Part shown: positions 1-8,753 of the stretch, piece after piece
Layout of the letters: the number at the start of each line of letters is the position of its first letter
How positions within the stretch are numbered: position 1 is the first letter of the stretch
Assembly (NCBI RefSeq): GCF_900106075.1
Contig: NZ_LT629794.1
Span: 2,997,501 to 3,061,500 of the forward strand
Direction of reading: 5' to 3'
Source: Polaribacter sp. Hel1_33_78
GTDB lineage: Bacteria > Bacteroidota > Bacteroidia > Flavobacteriales > Flavobacteriaceae
Length of the DNA: 64,000 bases
Notes under the pieces: generated by a model
The model's input: the letters and a program-made list of their open reading frames with translations, nothing else
What the model was told of the DNA's origin: nothing
Database searches by the model: none
Program-made: the position numbers and the translations under genes

Positions 1-858
1 ATTTGTAATTTGTAAAAAAAAGGCAACAAACAAAACTAATCTTGTGGCTACAGTATATAAACCAACTTTAGAAGTATCACTCAACCAACCTAACATTAAT
101 ATATCAACAGAGGAAGCAAGCAATGTCGTAGCAGAAACAAAAAGTAAAGGAACAGCCATTTTAAGCATTGTTCTATCAATAAATCCCCTCGTAAAAACCG
201 GTCTATAGAGGTGCTTCCAATAAATAGTTGCAACTATAAAAGTAATTATACGACCAATTGCATAAATTAAAATTATAGAGATTAAAGTTATTTCAATATT
301 AAAAAGAAGATACAAACCAACACCTAATAACACAATTAATGAAGTTAAAAAGTCTTTGAATAACCTACTTTGCCAGATCTTTCTATATCCATTAATACCA
401 GAAACAAATACACTCCCAATCGTTTGAGGAACAATAACAATAAACCCAATAATTAATGGAATTTGAAGTTTTGTATTATTAAAAAAAGAAGCAATATATC
501 CTGAACCAAAAACTCCTAAAACTGTTAATATAATTGCAATGGAAACGTTAACTAATAATGCCGTAAAGATTGTATTTCCAATAGTATTAGAACTATTATT
601 AGAATATCCTATAGCTATCTTTTTCACCAAAACATGATCCATACCAAACATGGATATGACCATAACAATTGTGATGACTTGGTTAATTAAATTCACTTCT
701 CCCAAACCAGCTGCTCCAAGAATTCTTCCAAGAATAATACTTGTAATTAATCTTGCTAAAACACCTATAATCTGAATAATAATCGTTGTAGAAGATTTTA
801 AAAAAACCTCTTTCGTATGACTGTCTAAGTTAGTTAATTTATTAAAAAAATTGATCAT
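1..858 (-). CDS. Polysaccharide flippase (Wzx/MATE-like), 3' part outside the window
   Basis: The frame is open from an ATG at 858 to the window edge, giving 286 codons without a stop. The protein is almost wholly hydrophobic, with repeated membrane segments of about 20 residues. Its N-terminal region has the layout of oligosaccharide flippases: an amphipathic start, then a first helix ending in 'IILGRILGAAGLGEVNL', a motif typical of the polysaccharide_synt family. Such proteins move undecaprenyl-linked sugar repeat units across the inner membrane. The next gene upstream on this strand is rfbC (gap about 50 bp) and then a chain-length regulator, so this is the edge of an O-antigen or capsule locus that continues past position 1. 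The family is fairly sure; the substrate is unknown. Confidence 0.8.
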   Translation of the reverse strand, partial: MINFFNKLTNLDSHTKEVFLKSSTTIIIQIIGVLARLITSIILGRILGAAGLGEVNLINQVITIVMVISMFGMDHVLVKKIAIGYSNNSSNTIGNTIFTALLVNVSIAIILTVLGVFGSGYIASFFNNTKLQIPLIIGFIVIVPQTIGSVFVSGINGYRKIWQSRLFKDFLTSLIVLLGVGLYLLFNIEITLISIILIYAIGRIITFIVATIYWKHLYRPVFTRGFIDRTMLKMAVPLLFVSATTLLASSVDILMLGWLSDTSKVGLYTVATRLVLFVAFFLQITN

Positions 859-906
859 AAAAAAATCTTACAGAAAGTATAATATTAATTTAAATGTCTA
901 ATGACT

Positions 907-1449
907 CTATGTAAGCTCTTTAAAGGGCATTAATTTATTGTCTTTTAAAGATAACAAAACCTCCTCCTTATTTAATACCCAATCTATATTAAGGTCTTCG
1001 TCATTAAATACAATACCTCCTTCGTGATTAGGACAATAATAATTGTCACATTTATAAGAAAACACAGTATTGTCTTCTAAAACAGAATATCCATGAGCAA
1101 ATCCTCTTGGAACAAATAGTTGTTTTTTATTTTTTTCTGACAAAATAATTGAGACGTGTTCACCATATGTTTTTGACCCAGGCCTTATATCAACAGCAAC
1201 ATCTAAAACCCTACCTTTAATAACTCGCACTAATTTTGCCTGAGCAAACTCCCCTTTTTGTAAATGCAAACCCTGTAATGCACCTCTTTGAGAAATTGAT
1301 TGATTATCTTGTATAAAGTTGACTTTTAGTCCTGTTTTTTCTTCAAAAATTTTTTGATTAAAACTTTCAAAAAAAGATTCTCTTCCATAATTAAAAATTG
1401 CGGGTTCAATTATAAAACACCCTTCTAAATTAGTTTCTCTAATTACCAT
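907..1449 (-). CDS. rfbC: dTDP-4-dehydrorhamnose 3,5-epimerase
   Basis: This 180-residue cupin protein epimerises C3 and C5 of dTDP-4-keto-6-deoxyglucose in dTDP-L-rhamnose synthesis, in the cytoplasm. The RmlC landmarks are visible: catalytic His62 in 'ALQGLHLQ', Lys72, the 'PRGFAHGY' loop with His119, and Tyr132 in 'SYKCDNYY'. The length fits the family (about 180). It lies between a flippase and a Wzz-like gene, as expected in a surface-polysaccharide cluster. The usual partners rfbA, rfbB and rfbD are not intact in the window. A decayed rfbA 3' end ends 22 bp upstream, so the ancestral order was probably rfbA-rfbC. Confidence 0.93.
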   Translation of the reverse strand: MVIRETNLEGCFIIEPAIFNYGRESFFESFNQKIFEEKTGLKVNFIQDNQSISQRGALQGLHLQKGEFAQAKLVRVIKGRVLDVAVDIRPGSKTYGEHVSIILSEKNKKQLFVPRGFAHGYSVLEDNTVFSYKCDNYYCPNHEGGIVFNDEDLNIDWVLNKEEVLLSLKDNKLMPFKELT

Positions 1450-1470
1450 TATATCTTTCTCAATTTTTTT

Positions 1471-1620
1471 TCATGGCCAATTTTTTAGCAGAAGCCTTGC
1501 TAATTTCTTTAACTCTTCTTTTGTAATAAAACTACTTCTATGTTCAATGTATTTTATAGAACCTAGCTTTAACCTTATATCCCTTCTAAAACTTATTCAC
1601 ATTGAAATACTTGCATTAAA
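1471..1620 (-). pseudogene. rfbA: Decayed 3' remnant of glucose-1-phosphate thymidylyltransferase (rfbA)
   Basis: Read on the minus strand, the frame ending at the TGA at 1471-1473 gives 'KLGSIKYIEHRSSFITKEEL' followed by 'KKLARLLLKN'. This matches the conserved RfbA C-terminus, typically GCIEEIAYR.GFI..EQLEKLA.PL.KSGYG. The recognisable in-frame part is 1471-1575. In a shifted frame further upstream, to about 1620, 'SLMQVFQCE' then a stop and 'VLEGI' resembles the preceding RfbA helix (SL.EAS.FV..IE.RQG). That implies at least one frameshift and one nonsense change. It lies directly before rfbC, the usual rfbA-rfbC order. I infer a gene relic left by locus rearrangement. The alternative is chance resemblance, unlikely over more than 25 residues. 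Confidence 0.7.
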
Positions 1621-1680
1621 GATGGCAAAATCTCTTTATAAAACATAATTCTCCTGCTCTAAGAAGAGACCTTTCGGTTC

Positions 1681-2718
1681 TTATTTTTTATAATTATTTA
1701 AATAATTATTTAATTGCTTTAATAATAAAAATAAGACCATAAGCATTGCCCCAAAAGCGGCTAATAAAAACACATAATTCTTAGTTACTCCCTTTATTTG
1801 ATAACCTATCGGTTGGAAGTTTGAAATAACATTAATTACTTCATATTTTTCTGATCTCTCGATAACTACACCTTCTAAATCAGCATTTATTTTTCTATTG
1901 GTTTCAAATAATTCCAATTCTTTCGTCGTTCTTTTTGTTCCTCCTAAATCAATATTGGTTCCTGAACTTTGCTTTTTGGCTTCTTCAATCATCACTTGCA
2001 TATAGACTTTTCTTAAGGAGTCTATTTGCCCTAGGTTTTGTCTTAAAAGAGAATCTGTTCTGTTTAGATTTTCGTTTGTTAAATATTTTAGTCTATTAAA
2101 ATATTTGTTTTTTACAACTGACGAAATAATTACATCATCTAAACTTTTAAAAACATCATTTTTTTCGGCAATTACATTAATTTGATGAATTTTATAATCT
2201 AGATCTTTAAAAGAGGCCTTAAACTCCTCAAATGTGTAGCTTTTTACTGTGGTAGTATCTACCTTTAATATAAAATCATTGTAAGAATTTATAATGTCAT
2301 TCTCCTTTCTTACTGGTTCTATCGTGAATTCCTTAAGAGAAGCAGCCGTTTCTTTATCTAGCTTAAAAGTTTGTGCTAAACTGGCAGTATCTTTTTGCTT
2401 CACTAAATCATTATAATAATTTACATTGTTATATAATTGTCTTGCACTTTTAAAATTAGGCTCTACCAATAAGTCTGAACCAAATCTTTCAGGTGTTTTA
2501 ACTTCTAGATAGATTCCTAAAACTCCTCCCAAGATTGCAGCAATTCCAATTTTTACAATATGTAGCTTTAAAAAGACTAAAGTTACAATTAAGGCATGAA
2601 AAATCTCTTTAAAAATATTTCCAATAAAATTGAAAAAATTAGAAAAACCTCTACCTATAATGACAAATAGAGATCCTAAATCTACCTCTTCTTCGTTGTT
2701 CTTTTGATCTGTTGACAT
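1681..2718 (-). CDS. Wzz/GumC-like polysaccharide chain-length determinant protein
   Basis: This 345-residue inner-membrane protein has a charged N-terminus, a long hydrophobic stretch at about 38-70, a periplasmic domain of about 240 residues with predicted coiled-coil character (rich in K, E, N), and a second membrane helix at about 315-336. This two-helix topology with a large periplasmic helical domain is that of polysaccharide co-polymerases of the Wzz family. There is no C-terminal kinase domain. These proteins set the length of O-antigen or capsule chains. The gene lies just upstream of rfbC and the flippase on the same strand. Sequence similarity to classical Wzz is weak, so the function is inferred from topology and context. 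Confidence 0.65.
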   Translation of the reverse strand: MSTDQKNNEEEVDLGSLFVIIGRGFSNFFNFIGNIFKEIFHALIVTLVFLKLHIVKIGIAAILGGVLGIYLEVKTPERFGSDLLVEPNFKSARQLYNNVNYYNDLVKQKDTASLAQTFKLDKETAASLKEFTIEPVRKENDIINSYNDFILKVDTTTVKSYTFEEFKASFKDLDYKIHQINVIAEKNDVFKSLDDVIISSVVKNKYFNRLKYLTNENLNRTDSLLRQNLGQIDSLRKVYMQVMIEEAKKQSSGTNIDLGGTKRTTKELELFETNRKINADLEGVVIERSEKYEVINVISNFQPIGYQIKGVTKNYVFLLAAFGAMLMVLFLLLKQLNNYLNNYKK

Positions 2719-2753
2719 TGTTTTCGTTTTGTTGTAAAATTAGTCTTTGACTA

Positions 2754-4433
2754 TTAAAAAATTTGTTCTAATATTTTTTGAGTGATGGCATATGTAGGCG
2801 TAACACCTGTCATCCCTAAACCTCCAGAAGCTAATGTTGCTCCGGTTTCTAAAGGGTTGTCTGAAGCATAATAGGCATATCTTACTTTTACATTTTCAGA
2901 AATATTCCCTCTAATTTTTGATGCAGATTGAATGGCTTTTTGATAATGTGCTCCTTCCATTTCTAAACCAATTACATTCCAGGTAGAATCATGAAAAAAC
3001 TTTAACAAATCTTTATTTTGTAATGATGTTCCTAAAACTGAAATCATAGAACCATCAAAAACTTGCACTCCAAAACCCTCTAAATCTTCTTTAGATAACT
3101 CATTTTTAAAAGGGTAATTGTCTGCGGTTCCTTCAAAAATATGGGCAGAGGGTATCATAACATCTCCTTTCCCTCCTTCTAAAATTCCTGCTTTTCCCAT
3201 AATGGAAACCGACTTTACATCTAAATGAATTTTATTCTTTTTATCACCATAAGGTTTTAGCAACTCATCCATGGTTTCAAAAGCTTGTTCTCCAAAAGCA
3301 TAGTCCATTACAATAATAACAGCATTTTCTTCTATAGAATTTACTTTTCTAAACGGTGAAACATCAAAATTTATTTTATCCGTATCAATTATTTGTACGT
3401 TAATATTGGTTCCAGATGAATCTTTCACATAGAGCAGTCCGTTCTGTGAAGCATAATCTTTCACTTTTTTCTGCAAAGGTTTACTATCAGCATTACTTAG
3501 CAATTGATATAATTCAAATCCTTCATACTTTTTTGCTTCTTCTGGTAAAGCACCTTTTGCATAAATTGCATTTAAAACACTATGCATGTTCGCACTAATA
3601 ATATGTATTGGTCTTTGTAGAAGTACATTTTCTTTCAGCACTTTTTTAATATTATTAGCCCAAATTTCACCGTATATATGATGACCAATTTCTTCAATTA
3701 AAACTGAGCTAAAAGTAACTGTCCGTTTTTTATTTTCAAAGACTTCATTTATTGCTAACTTGCCTAACCAATAAATTAGATTGAAAAATTTAAGTGGATT
3801 TTTCTCTGATGAAAATACTTGATAAAGTCCTGAAACTTCGTCATAAGTCCGTCCTAAAATACTTCCTAAATGGGCTATTAAAACCTCTTTCTCTTTTTCT
3901 GAAATTGATTTATGATATAAAACAACGTCTTCTAAATATTTCCATTCTCTAATGAAATCTTCTCCATCATTAAGAGAAACCCTTTCTTGAATCTTATGAG
4001 ATTCAACGAATAAAAAAGTTAAATGGGTTAAAATATCATAGATTTCAGATCTTCCTCTCGTAATCTCAATATTCATTTGATCTTTATCAATTCTGTAACA
4101 ATTCCTTCTTCTTTTTGCCGGAATAATTGCTTCAAAATGAGAGTTTTTATAACCTTCGTCTGCCGTTAAATTAATAAATTGACATTCTTCAATTCCTTCT
4201 GGAAGTCTTTCTATAACATAAACTAAACCATCTAGCTCTGTTCTTTCTTCTGCAATAGAACCATAAATTTCTGGTCGTAAAAGCAACAATGATTTACGCA
4301 GAGTTTCCCCTGAAATTCCCATTGGCTTATAAAAACCTCTACTAAATAAATGACGCATAGAAATATATAATTTTTCTATGGCATTTGTAGATTCTTGAGC
4401 TCTTGTTCTCTCTATATTTTTGGCTTTTGACAT
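2754..4433 (-). CDS. DUF6909 family protein, conserved in Bacteroidota, function unknown
   Basis: This 559-residue soluble protein has no signal peptide. I recognise it as the Flavobacteria-conserved DUF6909 type (family name from memory). The N-terminal half is helical and charged, with 'RRHL/SRGFYKPMG'-type sequence early on. The C-terminal half alternates hydrophobic strands with glycine turns. It includes 'VIGLEMEGAHYQKAI' near residue 495 and a 'GGKGDVMIPSAHIFEG' segment, both of which look like the nucleoside-phosphorylase fold, whose purine site uses an E-M-E-G motif. A nucleoside- or nucleotide-binding role is therefore possible but unproven. It is followed by an S41 protease gene on the same strand (gap 27 bp), probably co-transcribed with it. 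Confidence 0.6.
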   Translation of the reverse strand: MSKAKNIERTRAQESTNAIEKLYISMRHLFSRGFYKPMGISGETLRKSLLLLRPEIYGSIAEERTELDGLVYVIERLPEGIEECQFINLTADEGYKNSHFEAIIPAKRRRNCYRIDKDQMNIEITRGRSEIYDILTHLTFLFVESHKIQERVSLNDGEDFIREWKYLEDVVLYHKSISEKEKEVLIAHLGSILGRTYDEVSGLYQVFSSEKNPLKFFNLIYWLGKLAINEVFENKKRTVTFSSVLIEEIGHHIYGEIWANNIKKVLKENVLLQRPIHIISANMHSVLNAIYAKGALPEEAKKYEGFELYQLLSNADSKPLQKKVKDYASQNGLLYVKDSSGTNINVQIIDTDKINFDVSPFRKVNSIEENAVIIVMDYAFGEQAFETMDELLKPYGDKKNKIHLDVKSVSIMGKAGILEGGKGDVMIPSAHIFEGTADNYPFKNELSKEDLEGFGVQVFDGSMISVLGTSLQNKDLLKFFHDSTWNVIGLEMEGAHYQKAIQSASKIRGNISENVKVRYAYYASDNPLETGATLASGGLGMTGVTPTYAITQKILEQIF

Positions 4434-4460
4434 ATTAATTTTTGAGGTGCAAATATAAAA

Positions 4461-6095
4461 TTATTTCCCTGATAAAATATTATTATAAGCATCTTCATTT
4501 TTAAGCAATTGAACGGCTTCAGAAATGGTTTCATCATTTTTTAAATGATGCCTATAAACTCCTTCTTTATAATAGTATTTTTCTAAAACCTCTTCTTCTA
4601 ATAATACTTTAATAATATCTTGATTTTTAGTTATTTCATTAATTTTAGCCACTAATAATTTCTGCTTTATTTTTTCATATTCTCTGGAAATATTACTATT
4701 TTCAGAAAGCATATATGCCGCCTTAAACAAACGCTCTTGTTCTGTTACAAAAGTTGTATCCGTTTCTAAAAAAGCAGTAAAACTCTTAAAATCTGTCTTT
4801 GAAAATTTATAATTTTCAGCAGCTACAATTTTTGGGTTTTTATAATAATAATCAGCAGCAAAGTTAAAAATTGCTTTAGAGTTTATTAGTTTCTTAGTAA
4901 CATCAGTTCTTTTAGATGTTTTTATTTCTACATCAGGCATTACCCCTCCTCCATCAAAAACGGTTCTTCCATTTTCTGTTTTAAATTCATTAATTTGGTT
5001 ATCAGAAAACTTAGGAACCTTGCCAGTTTTAGCATTTCTATTGGTGTAATCTAATTCTTGAATACATCTTCCACTTGGGGTGTAATATTTAGAGATTGTC
5101 AATTTTAATTGATTTCCATACGTTAAAGTTCTGTACCGTTGTACTAACCCTTTTCCAAAAGAACGTTCTCCCATAATTACAGCTCTATCATAATCTTGCA
5201 AAGAACCACTTACTATTTCTGATGCCGATGCAGAACGTCCATTAACCAAAACTACGATCGGAATTTTTAAATCTAAAGGTTCATTTGTTCCTTTATACGT
5301 ATTACTCCATTTTTTAATTTTGGCTTTTGTGGTAACAATTACTTTTCCTTTTGGAATAAAAAAGTTTGAAATATTAATTGCTTCTAGAAGGGATCCTCCA
5401 GGGTTATATCTTAAATCAAACACCAATCTTTTCATCCCCTCCTTCTTTAAGGATCTGTATGCTTTTTTCACTTCTGACGAGGCTTTGTTGTTAAAGCGAG
5501 TTAAGGTAATATAACCTATTTCATCATCTATCATTTTATAAAAAGGAACAGGATTAACAACAACTTTCTCTCTTATTAATTCTTTTTTAATAATTTTATC
5601 TTGACGCTCAATTTCTACAAATACTTTACTATCCGGAACTCCTTTTAACAACATAGAAAGTTGCTCTCTTTCCATGTTTTTAAGTGACTGACCATCAATA
5701 GAAATAATAACATCTCCTGCTTTTAAGCCTGCTTTATCGGCAGAAAACCCTTTGTAAATCTCCTTTAGTTGAATTCCTTTTTTTATATAATAAACAGCAG
5801 TACCAATTCCAGAATACTCACCTACTCTTCTCATTTTGGCGTCTTCCACATCTTGTTCATTGTAAAAATTTGTATAAGGATCTAAATCTTTTAAAGTATT
5901 TTTTATGGCTTTATTTGTAAATTCTGCAGGATTTATTTCGTCAATATAATACATATTTAATTCCTTAAATAGTGTATTGTAGATTTCTATCTGTTTTGCA
6001 ACTTCAAAGAATTTTGATTTAAATGAAAACGTTAAAAAAAGCGTTCCAACTAATAAAAATAAAATCGTATTCTTTTTTAATTTAAAGTTTTTCAT
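4461..6095 (-). CDS. S41 family C-terminal processing peptidase (PDZ-containing)
   Basis: This 544-residue envelope protease starts with a membrane anchor or signal at about residues 10-26. A PDZ domain follows at about 90-170 ('GFSADKAGLKAGDVIISIDG'). The S41 core carries the Ser/Lys dyad: Ser290 in 'NGRSASASEI' and Lys315 in 'GERSFGKGLVQ', 25 residues apart as in tail-specific protease Prc. A C-terminal helical domain of about 140 residues follows. Such enzymes trim C-termini of periplasmic or outer-membrane proteins. Its start overlaps the end of rnpA by 14 bp, so the two are translationally linked. Known Bacteroidota genomes often pair these two genes. Confidence 0.92.
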   Translation of the reverse strand: MKNFKLKKNTILFLLVGTLFLTFSFKSKFFEVAKQIEIYNTLFKELNMYYIDEINPAEFTNKAIKNTLKDLDPYTNFYNEQDVEDAKMRRVGEYSGIGTAVYYIKKGIQLKEIYKGFSADKAGLKAGDVIISIDGQSLKNMEREQLSMLLKGVPDSKVFVEIERQDKIIKKELIREKVVVNPVPFYKMIDDEIGYITLTRFNNKASSEVKKAYRSLKKEGMKRLVFDLRYNPGGSLLEAINISNFFIPKGKVIVTTKAKIKKWSNTYKGTNEPLDLKIPIVVLVNGRSASASEIVSGSLQDYDRAVIMGERSFGKGLVQRYRTLTYGNQLKLTISKYYTPSGRCIQELDYTNRNAKTGKVPKFSDNQINEFKTENGRTVFDGGGVMPDVEIKTSKRTDVTKKLINSKAIFNFAADYYYKNPKIVAAENYKFSKTDFKSFTAFLETDTTFVTEQERLFKAAYMLSENSNISREYEKIKQKLLVAKINEITKNQDIIKVLLEEEVLEKYYYKEGVYRHHLKNDETISEAVQLLKNEDAYNNILSGK

Positions 6096-6474
6096 GTGAA
6101 TTATTTTTTACTTCCTCCACAAATAAATTCAATAATTTATCCATTTTAGAAAAAATTTCTTCGTAGGCTTTTTCTTCTTTCCCAATATACGAAATCATAA
6201 ATACATAAGGTTTCTCAACATGATTGTACACAATTTCTTTTTGCAAACGATAAGTTTCACGCATCAATCTTTTTAAACGATTTCTATCGGGAGCCTTTTT
6301 AAAATTTCTTTTGGCAACAGAAACACCAACTTGCGCAGGAAAACTTGACGTATGGTCTATTTGTAAATACACCATCCTTAATGGAAAAGCTTTTACAGAC
6401 TTGCCTTCTTTGTACAGTCTTTCTATCAATTTTCTACTTTTTAATCGTTCTTTTTTTCCTAAAGTAAACTTCAT
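6082..6474 (-). CDS. rnpA: Ribonuclease P protein component
   Basis: This small basic protein assists the RNase P RNA in maturing tRNA 5' ends. The family signature is present: 'LKSRKLIERLYKEGKS' at the N-terminus and the RNR motif in 'APDRNRLKRLMRE'. I chose the ATG at 6474 (130 residues, 'MKFTLGKKERL'), because RnpA proteins begin about ten residues before the 'R.F..V' helix. An ATG at 6498 would add eight residues. The usual neighbour rpmH is absent here; instead the gene overlaps the S41 protease gene downstream. Confidence 0.93.
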   Translation of the reverse strand: MKFTLGKKERLKSRKLIERLYKEGKSVKAFPLRMVYLQIDHTSSFPAQVGVSVAKRNFKKAPDRNRLKRLMRETYRLQKEIVYNHVEKPYVFMISYIGKEEKAYEEIFSKMDKLLNLFVEEVKNNSHEKL

Positions 6475-6677
6475 CAATACAAACTTAAACGAAATCAATA
6501 ACTTTTTAAAGGTTTGGCAACATGAACTTCAAAAATTATGTATTTTTATTTAAATATTTACATGTTCATTTTTAACTAAAAATATTATAAAATTAAACAA
6601 TATTTGATAAATTTGTTGGAAATTAGACATTTATAAAAATTCTAGTTTTAACAAACTATACATTTAAGACAAACTAT

Positions 6678-7856
6678 ATGAAACCTGATTTATTTCAAGC
6701 ACCAGATTATTATAATTTAGACGATTTACTGACCGAGGAACACAAATTGATTCGTGAAGCAGCTCGTGATTGGGTAAAACGTGATGTCTCTCCAATTATT
6801 GAAGAATACGCTCAAAGAGCAGAGTTTCCAACTCAAATTATTGGTGGTTTGGCAGAAATTGGTGCCTTCGGACCTTATATTCCTGAAGAATATGGCGGTG
6901 CAGGTTTAGATCAAATTTCTTACGGGTTAATTATGCAAGAAATTGAACGTGGGGATTCTGGTGTTCGTTCTACCGCTTCTGTACAATCTTCATTAGTAAT
7001 GTATCCTATTTATGCTTATGGGAATGAAGAACAACGTAAAAAATATTTACCAAAATTAGCTTCGGGTGAATGGATGGGCTGTTTTGGTTTAACAGAACCT
7101 AATCACGGCTCTAATCCGTCAGGAATGGAAACAAAATTTAAAGATATGGGAGATCATTATCTTTTAAATGGCGCAAAAATGTGGATTTCAAATGCACCTT
7201 TTGCACAAATTGCTGTTGTTTGGGCAAAAAATGAAGAAGGTAGAATTCATGGATTGATTGTAGAGCGCGGAATGGAAGGTTTTTCTACTCCTGAAACTCA
7301 TAATAAATGGTCTTTACGAGCATCATCAACTGGTGAGCTTATTTTTGATAACGTAAAAGTGCCAAAAGAAAACCTATTGCCAAACAAATCTGGACTTGGA
7401 GGTCCTTTAGGATGCTTAGACTCTGCGCGTTATGGAATTGCTTGGGGGGCAATTGGTGCTGCCATGGATTGTTATGATACTGCTTTACGCTATTGTAAAC
7501 AACGTGAGCAATTTGGTAAACCAATTGGTCAATTTCAACTGCAGCAAAAGAAATTAGCTGAAATGATTACAGAAATCACCAAAGCGCAATTATTAGCTTG
7601 GAGGTTAGGCACTTTAAAAAATGAAGGAAAAGCTACTTCTGCTCAAATTTCTATGGCGAAAAGAAATAATGTTGATATGGCGATAAAAATTGCCAGAGAA
7701 GCAAGACAAATGTTAGGCGGAATGGGAATTACAGGTGAATATTCTATTATGCGTCATATGATGAATTTAGAAAGTGTTATTACATATGAAGGAACTCATG
7801 ATATCCATTTATTAATTACAGGTTTAGATGTCACTGGTTTAAATGCTTTTAAATAA
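6678..7856 (+). CDS. Acyl-CoA dehydrogenase, glutaryl-CoA dehydrogenase type
   Basis: This 392-residue flavoenzyme has the three acyl-CoA dehydrogenase domains: helical to about 130 ('EEYGGAGLDQISYG'), a beta domain with 'GCFGLTEPNHGSNPSGMET' and 'KMWISNAPFA', and a C-terminal helical domain. The catalytic Glu is Glu371 in 'TYEGTHDIH', in the position used by glutaryl-CoA dehydrogenase. 'VRSTASVQSSL' carries the Arg that binds the distal carboxylate of glutaryl-CoA. It probably oxidises and decarboxylates glutaryl-CoA to crotonyl-CoA in lysine/tryptophan breakdown. A -7 box TAAATTTG lies at 6608-6615. A one-mismatch Crp/Fnr-like dyad lies at 6572-6585, which is only weak evidence. Confidence 0.9.
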   Translation: MKPDLFQAPDYYNLDDLLTEEHKLIREAARDWVKRDVSPIIEEYAQRAEFPTQIIGGLAEIGAFGPYIPEEYGGAGLDQISYGLIMQEIERGDSGVRSTASVQSSLVMYPIYAYGNEEQRKKYLPKLASGEWMGCFGLTEPNHGSNPSGMETKFKDMGDHYLLNGAKMWISNAPFAQIAVVWAKNEEGRIHGLIVERGMEGFSTPETHNKWSLRASSTGELIFDNVKVPKENLLPNKSGLGGPLGCLDSARYGIAWGAIGAAMDCYDTALRYCKQREQFGKPIGQFQLQQKKLAEMITEITKAQLLAWRLGTLKNEGKATSAQISMAKRNNVDMAIKIAREARQMLGGMGITGEYSIMRHMMNLESVITYEGTHDIHLLITGLDVTGLNAFK

Positions 7857-7876
7857 TTAAAATCACATTACAGAAG

Positions 7877-8617
7877 ATGAAGAAACTGTTCTATAGTAGT
7901 ATCCTCAGTGTTTTTTTTCTGATGGTTTTTTCTTGCAGTAGCTCTAAGGACGAAATACTAGAAATTGAAGAGGATATAATTATAAAGGATGAAAATGTTT
8001 CTCAACACGGAACTTTTAAAATACTTTCCTTAGGAGATAGTTATACTATAGGACAAAGTGTCTGTGCAAAATGTAGATTTCCAGTACAATTGGTAGACTC
8101 TCTTTTAATCAGGGTAGACAATAAAAGTTCTTTCCCTTTAGAGATAATTGCTAGAACAGGATGGACAACTTCTAATTTAATTAGTGCCATCAACTCAGAA
8201 AATCTAACTTCAAATTATAGTTTTGCAACGTTATTAATTGGGGTTAATAATCAATATCAAAATAAAGCTTTTTCAATTTTTGAAGAAGAATTTCCTGAAT
8301 TGGTAAAAATAGCTATTCAATCTGTTGGAGGAGATTCTAAAAAATTAGTCGTTTTATCAATTCCAGATTATGCTTTTACTCCTTTTGGAAATGGAAATTC
8401 AACAATTTCAGCTGAAATTAAAAAATATAATGATTTTACTCAATCATACTGCATTCAAAATAATATTACTTTTTTAAATATTACTGATATTACTGAACAA
8501 GGATTAACAAATCCTGCATTAGTTGCAAGTGATGGTCTCCATCCTTCTAAAGAGGCCTATGCAGAATTTGTGGAAAGACTTGTTCCGATAGTTTTAGAAA
8601 AACTAGGCTTAAAATAA
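7877..8617 (+). CDS. SGNH/GDSL-type hydrolase lipoprotein
   Basis: This 246-residue protein has a lipoprotein signal peptide: a hydrophobic stretch then lipobox 'MVFSC' at about 16-20, followed by a serine-rich linker. The SGNH blocks are visible: block I 'LSLGDSYTIG' (nucleophile Ser), block III 'LLIGVNNQ' and block V 'SDGLHPSKEAY' with the Asp-x-x-His pair. It is probably an envelope-anchored esterase or lipase; the substrate cannot be told. It starts 20 bp after the acyl-CoA dehydrogenase and is likely co-transcribed with it. Confidence 0.85.
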   Translation: MKKLFYSSILSVFFLMVFSCSSSKDEILEIEEDIIIKDENVSQHGTFKILSLGDSYTIGQSVCAKCRFPVQLVDSLLIRVDNKSSFPLEIIARTGWTTSNLISAINSENLTSNYSFATLLIGVNNQYQNKAFSIFEEEFPELVKIAIQSVGGDSKKLVVLSIPDYAFTPFGNGNSTISAEIKKYNDFTQSYCIQNNITFLNITDITEQGLTNPALVASDGLHPSKEAYAEFVERLVPIVLEKLGLK

Positions 8618-8672
8618 ATCTTTTATTTAGTCTTATTCCACTCAATCGTATTCGTTAAAATATACTTGAAAC

Positions 8673-8716
8673 ATGATATTTAACAGTTTTTACAAATAAT
8701 TCTTGTTTTAGTTTTG
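8673..8716 (+). promoter_or_regulatory. Candidate promoter with near-match Crp/Fnr dyad for the 1149-residue gene
   Basis: A -7 box TAGTTTTG (consensus TAnnTTTG) lies at 8709-8716, with its G 38 bp before the ATG. At the spacing shared by five other promoters here (dyad centre 36.5 bp upstream of the G) lies TGAT-ATTT-AACA at 8674-8685. It matches TRAY-N4-RTYA at seven of eight positions. The -7 box is plausible; the operator is tentative. Confidence 0.3.
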
Positions 8717-8753
8717 CTCTAGAAATTATACTAATAATATCAAGTGAAACACC

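Noticed and set aside
3416..3598. Open frame on the + strand inside the DUF6909 gene
   Set aside because: Shadow of the minus-strand gene; similar antisense frames inside the S41, RND, porZ, ricT and other genes were dropped for the same reason. They lack family similarity and are explained by the codon pattern of the real gene.
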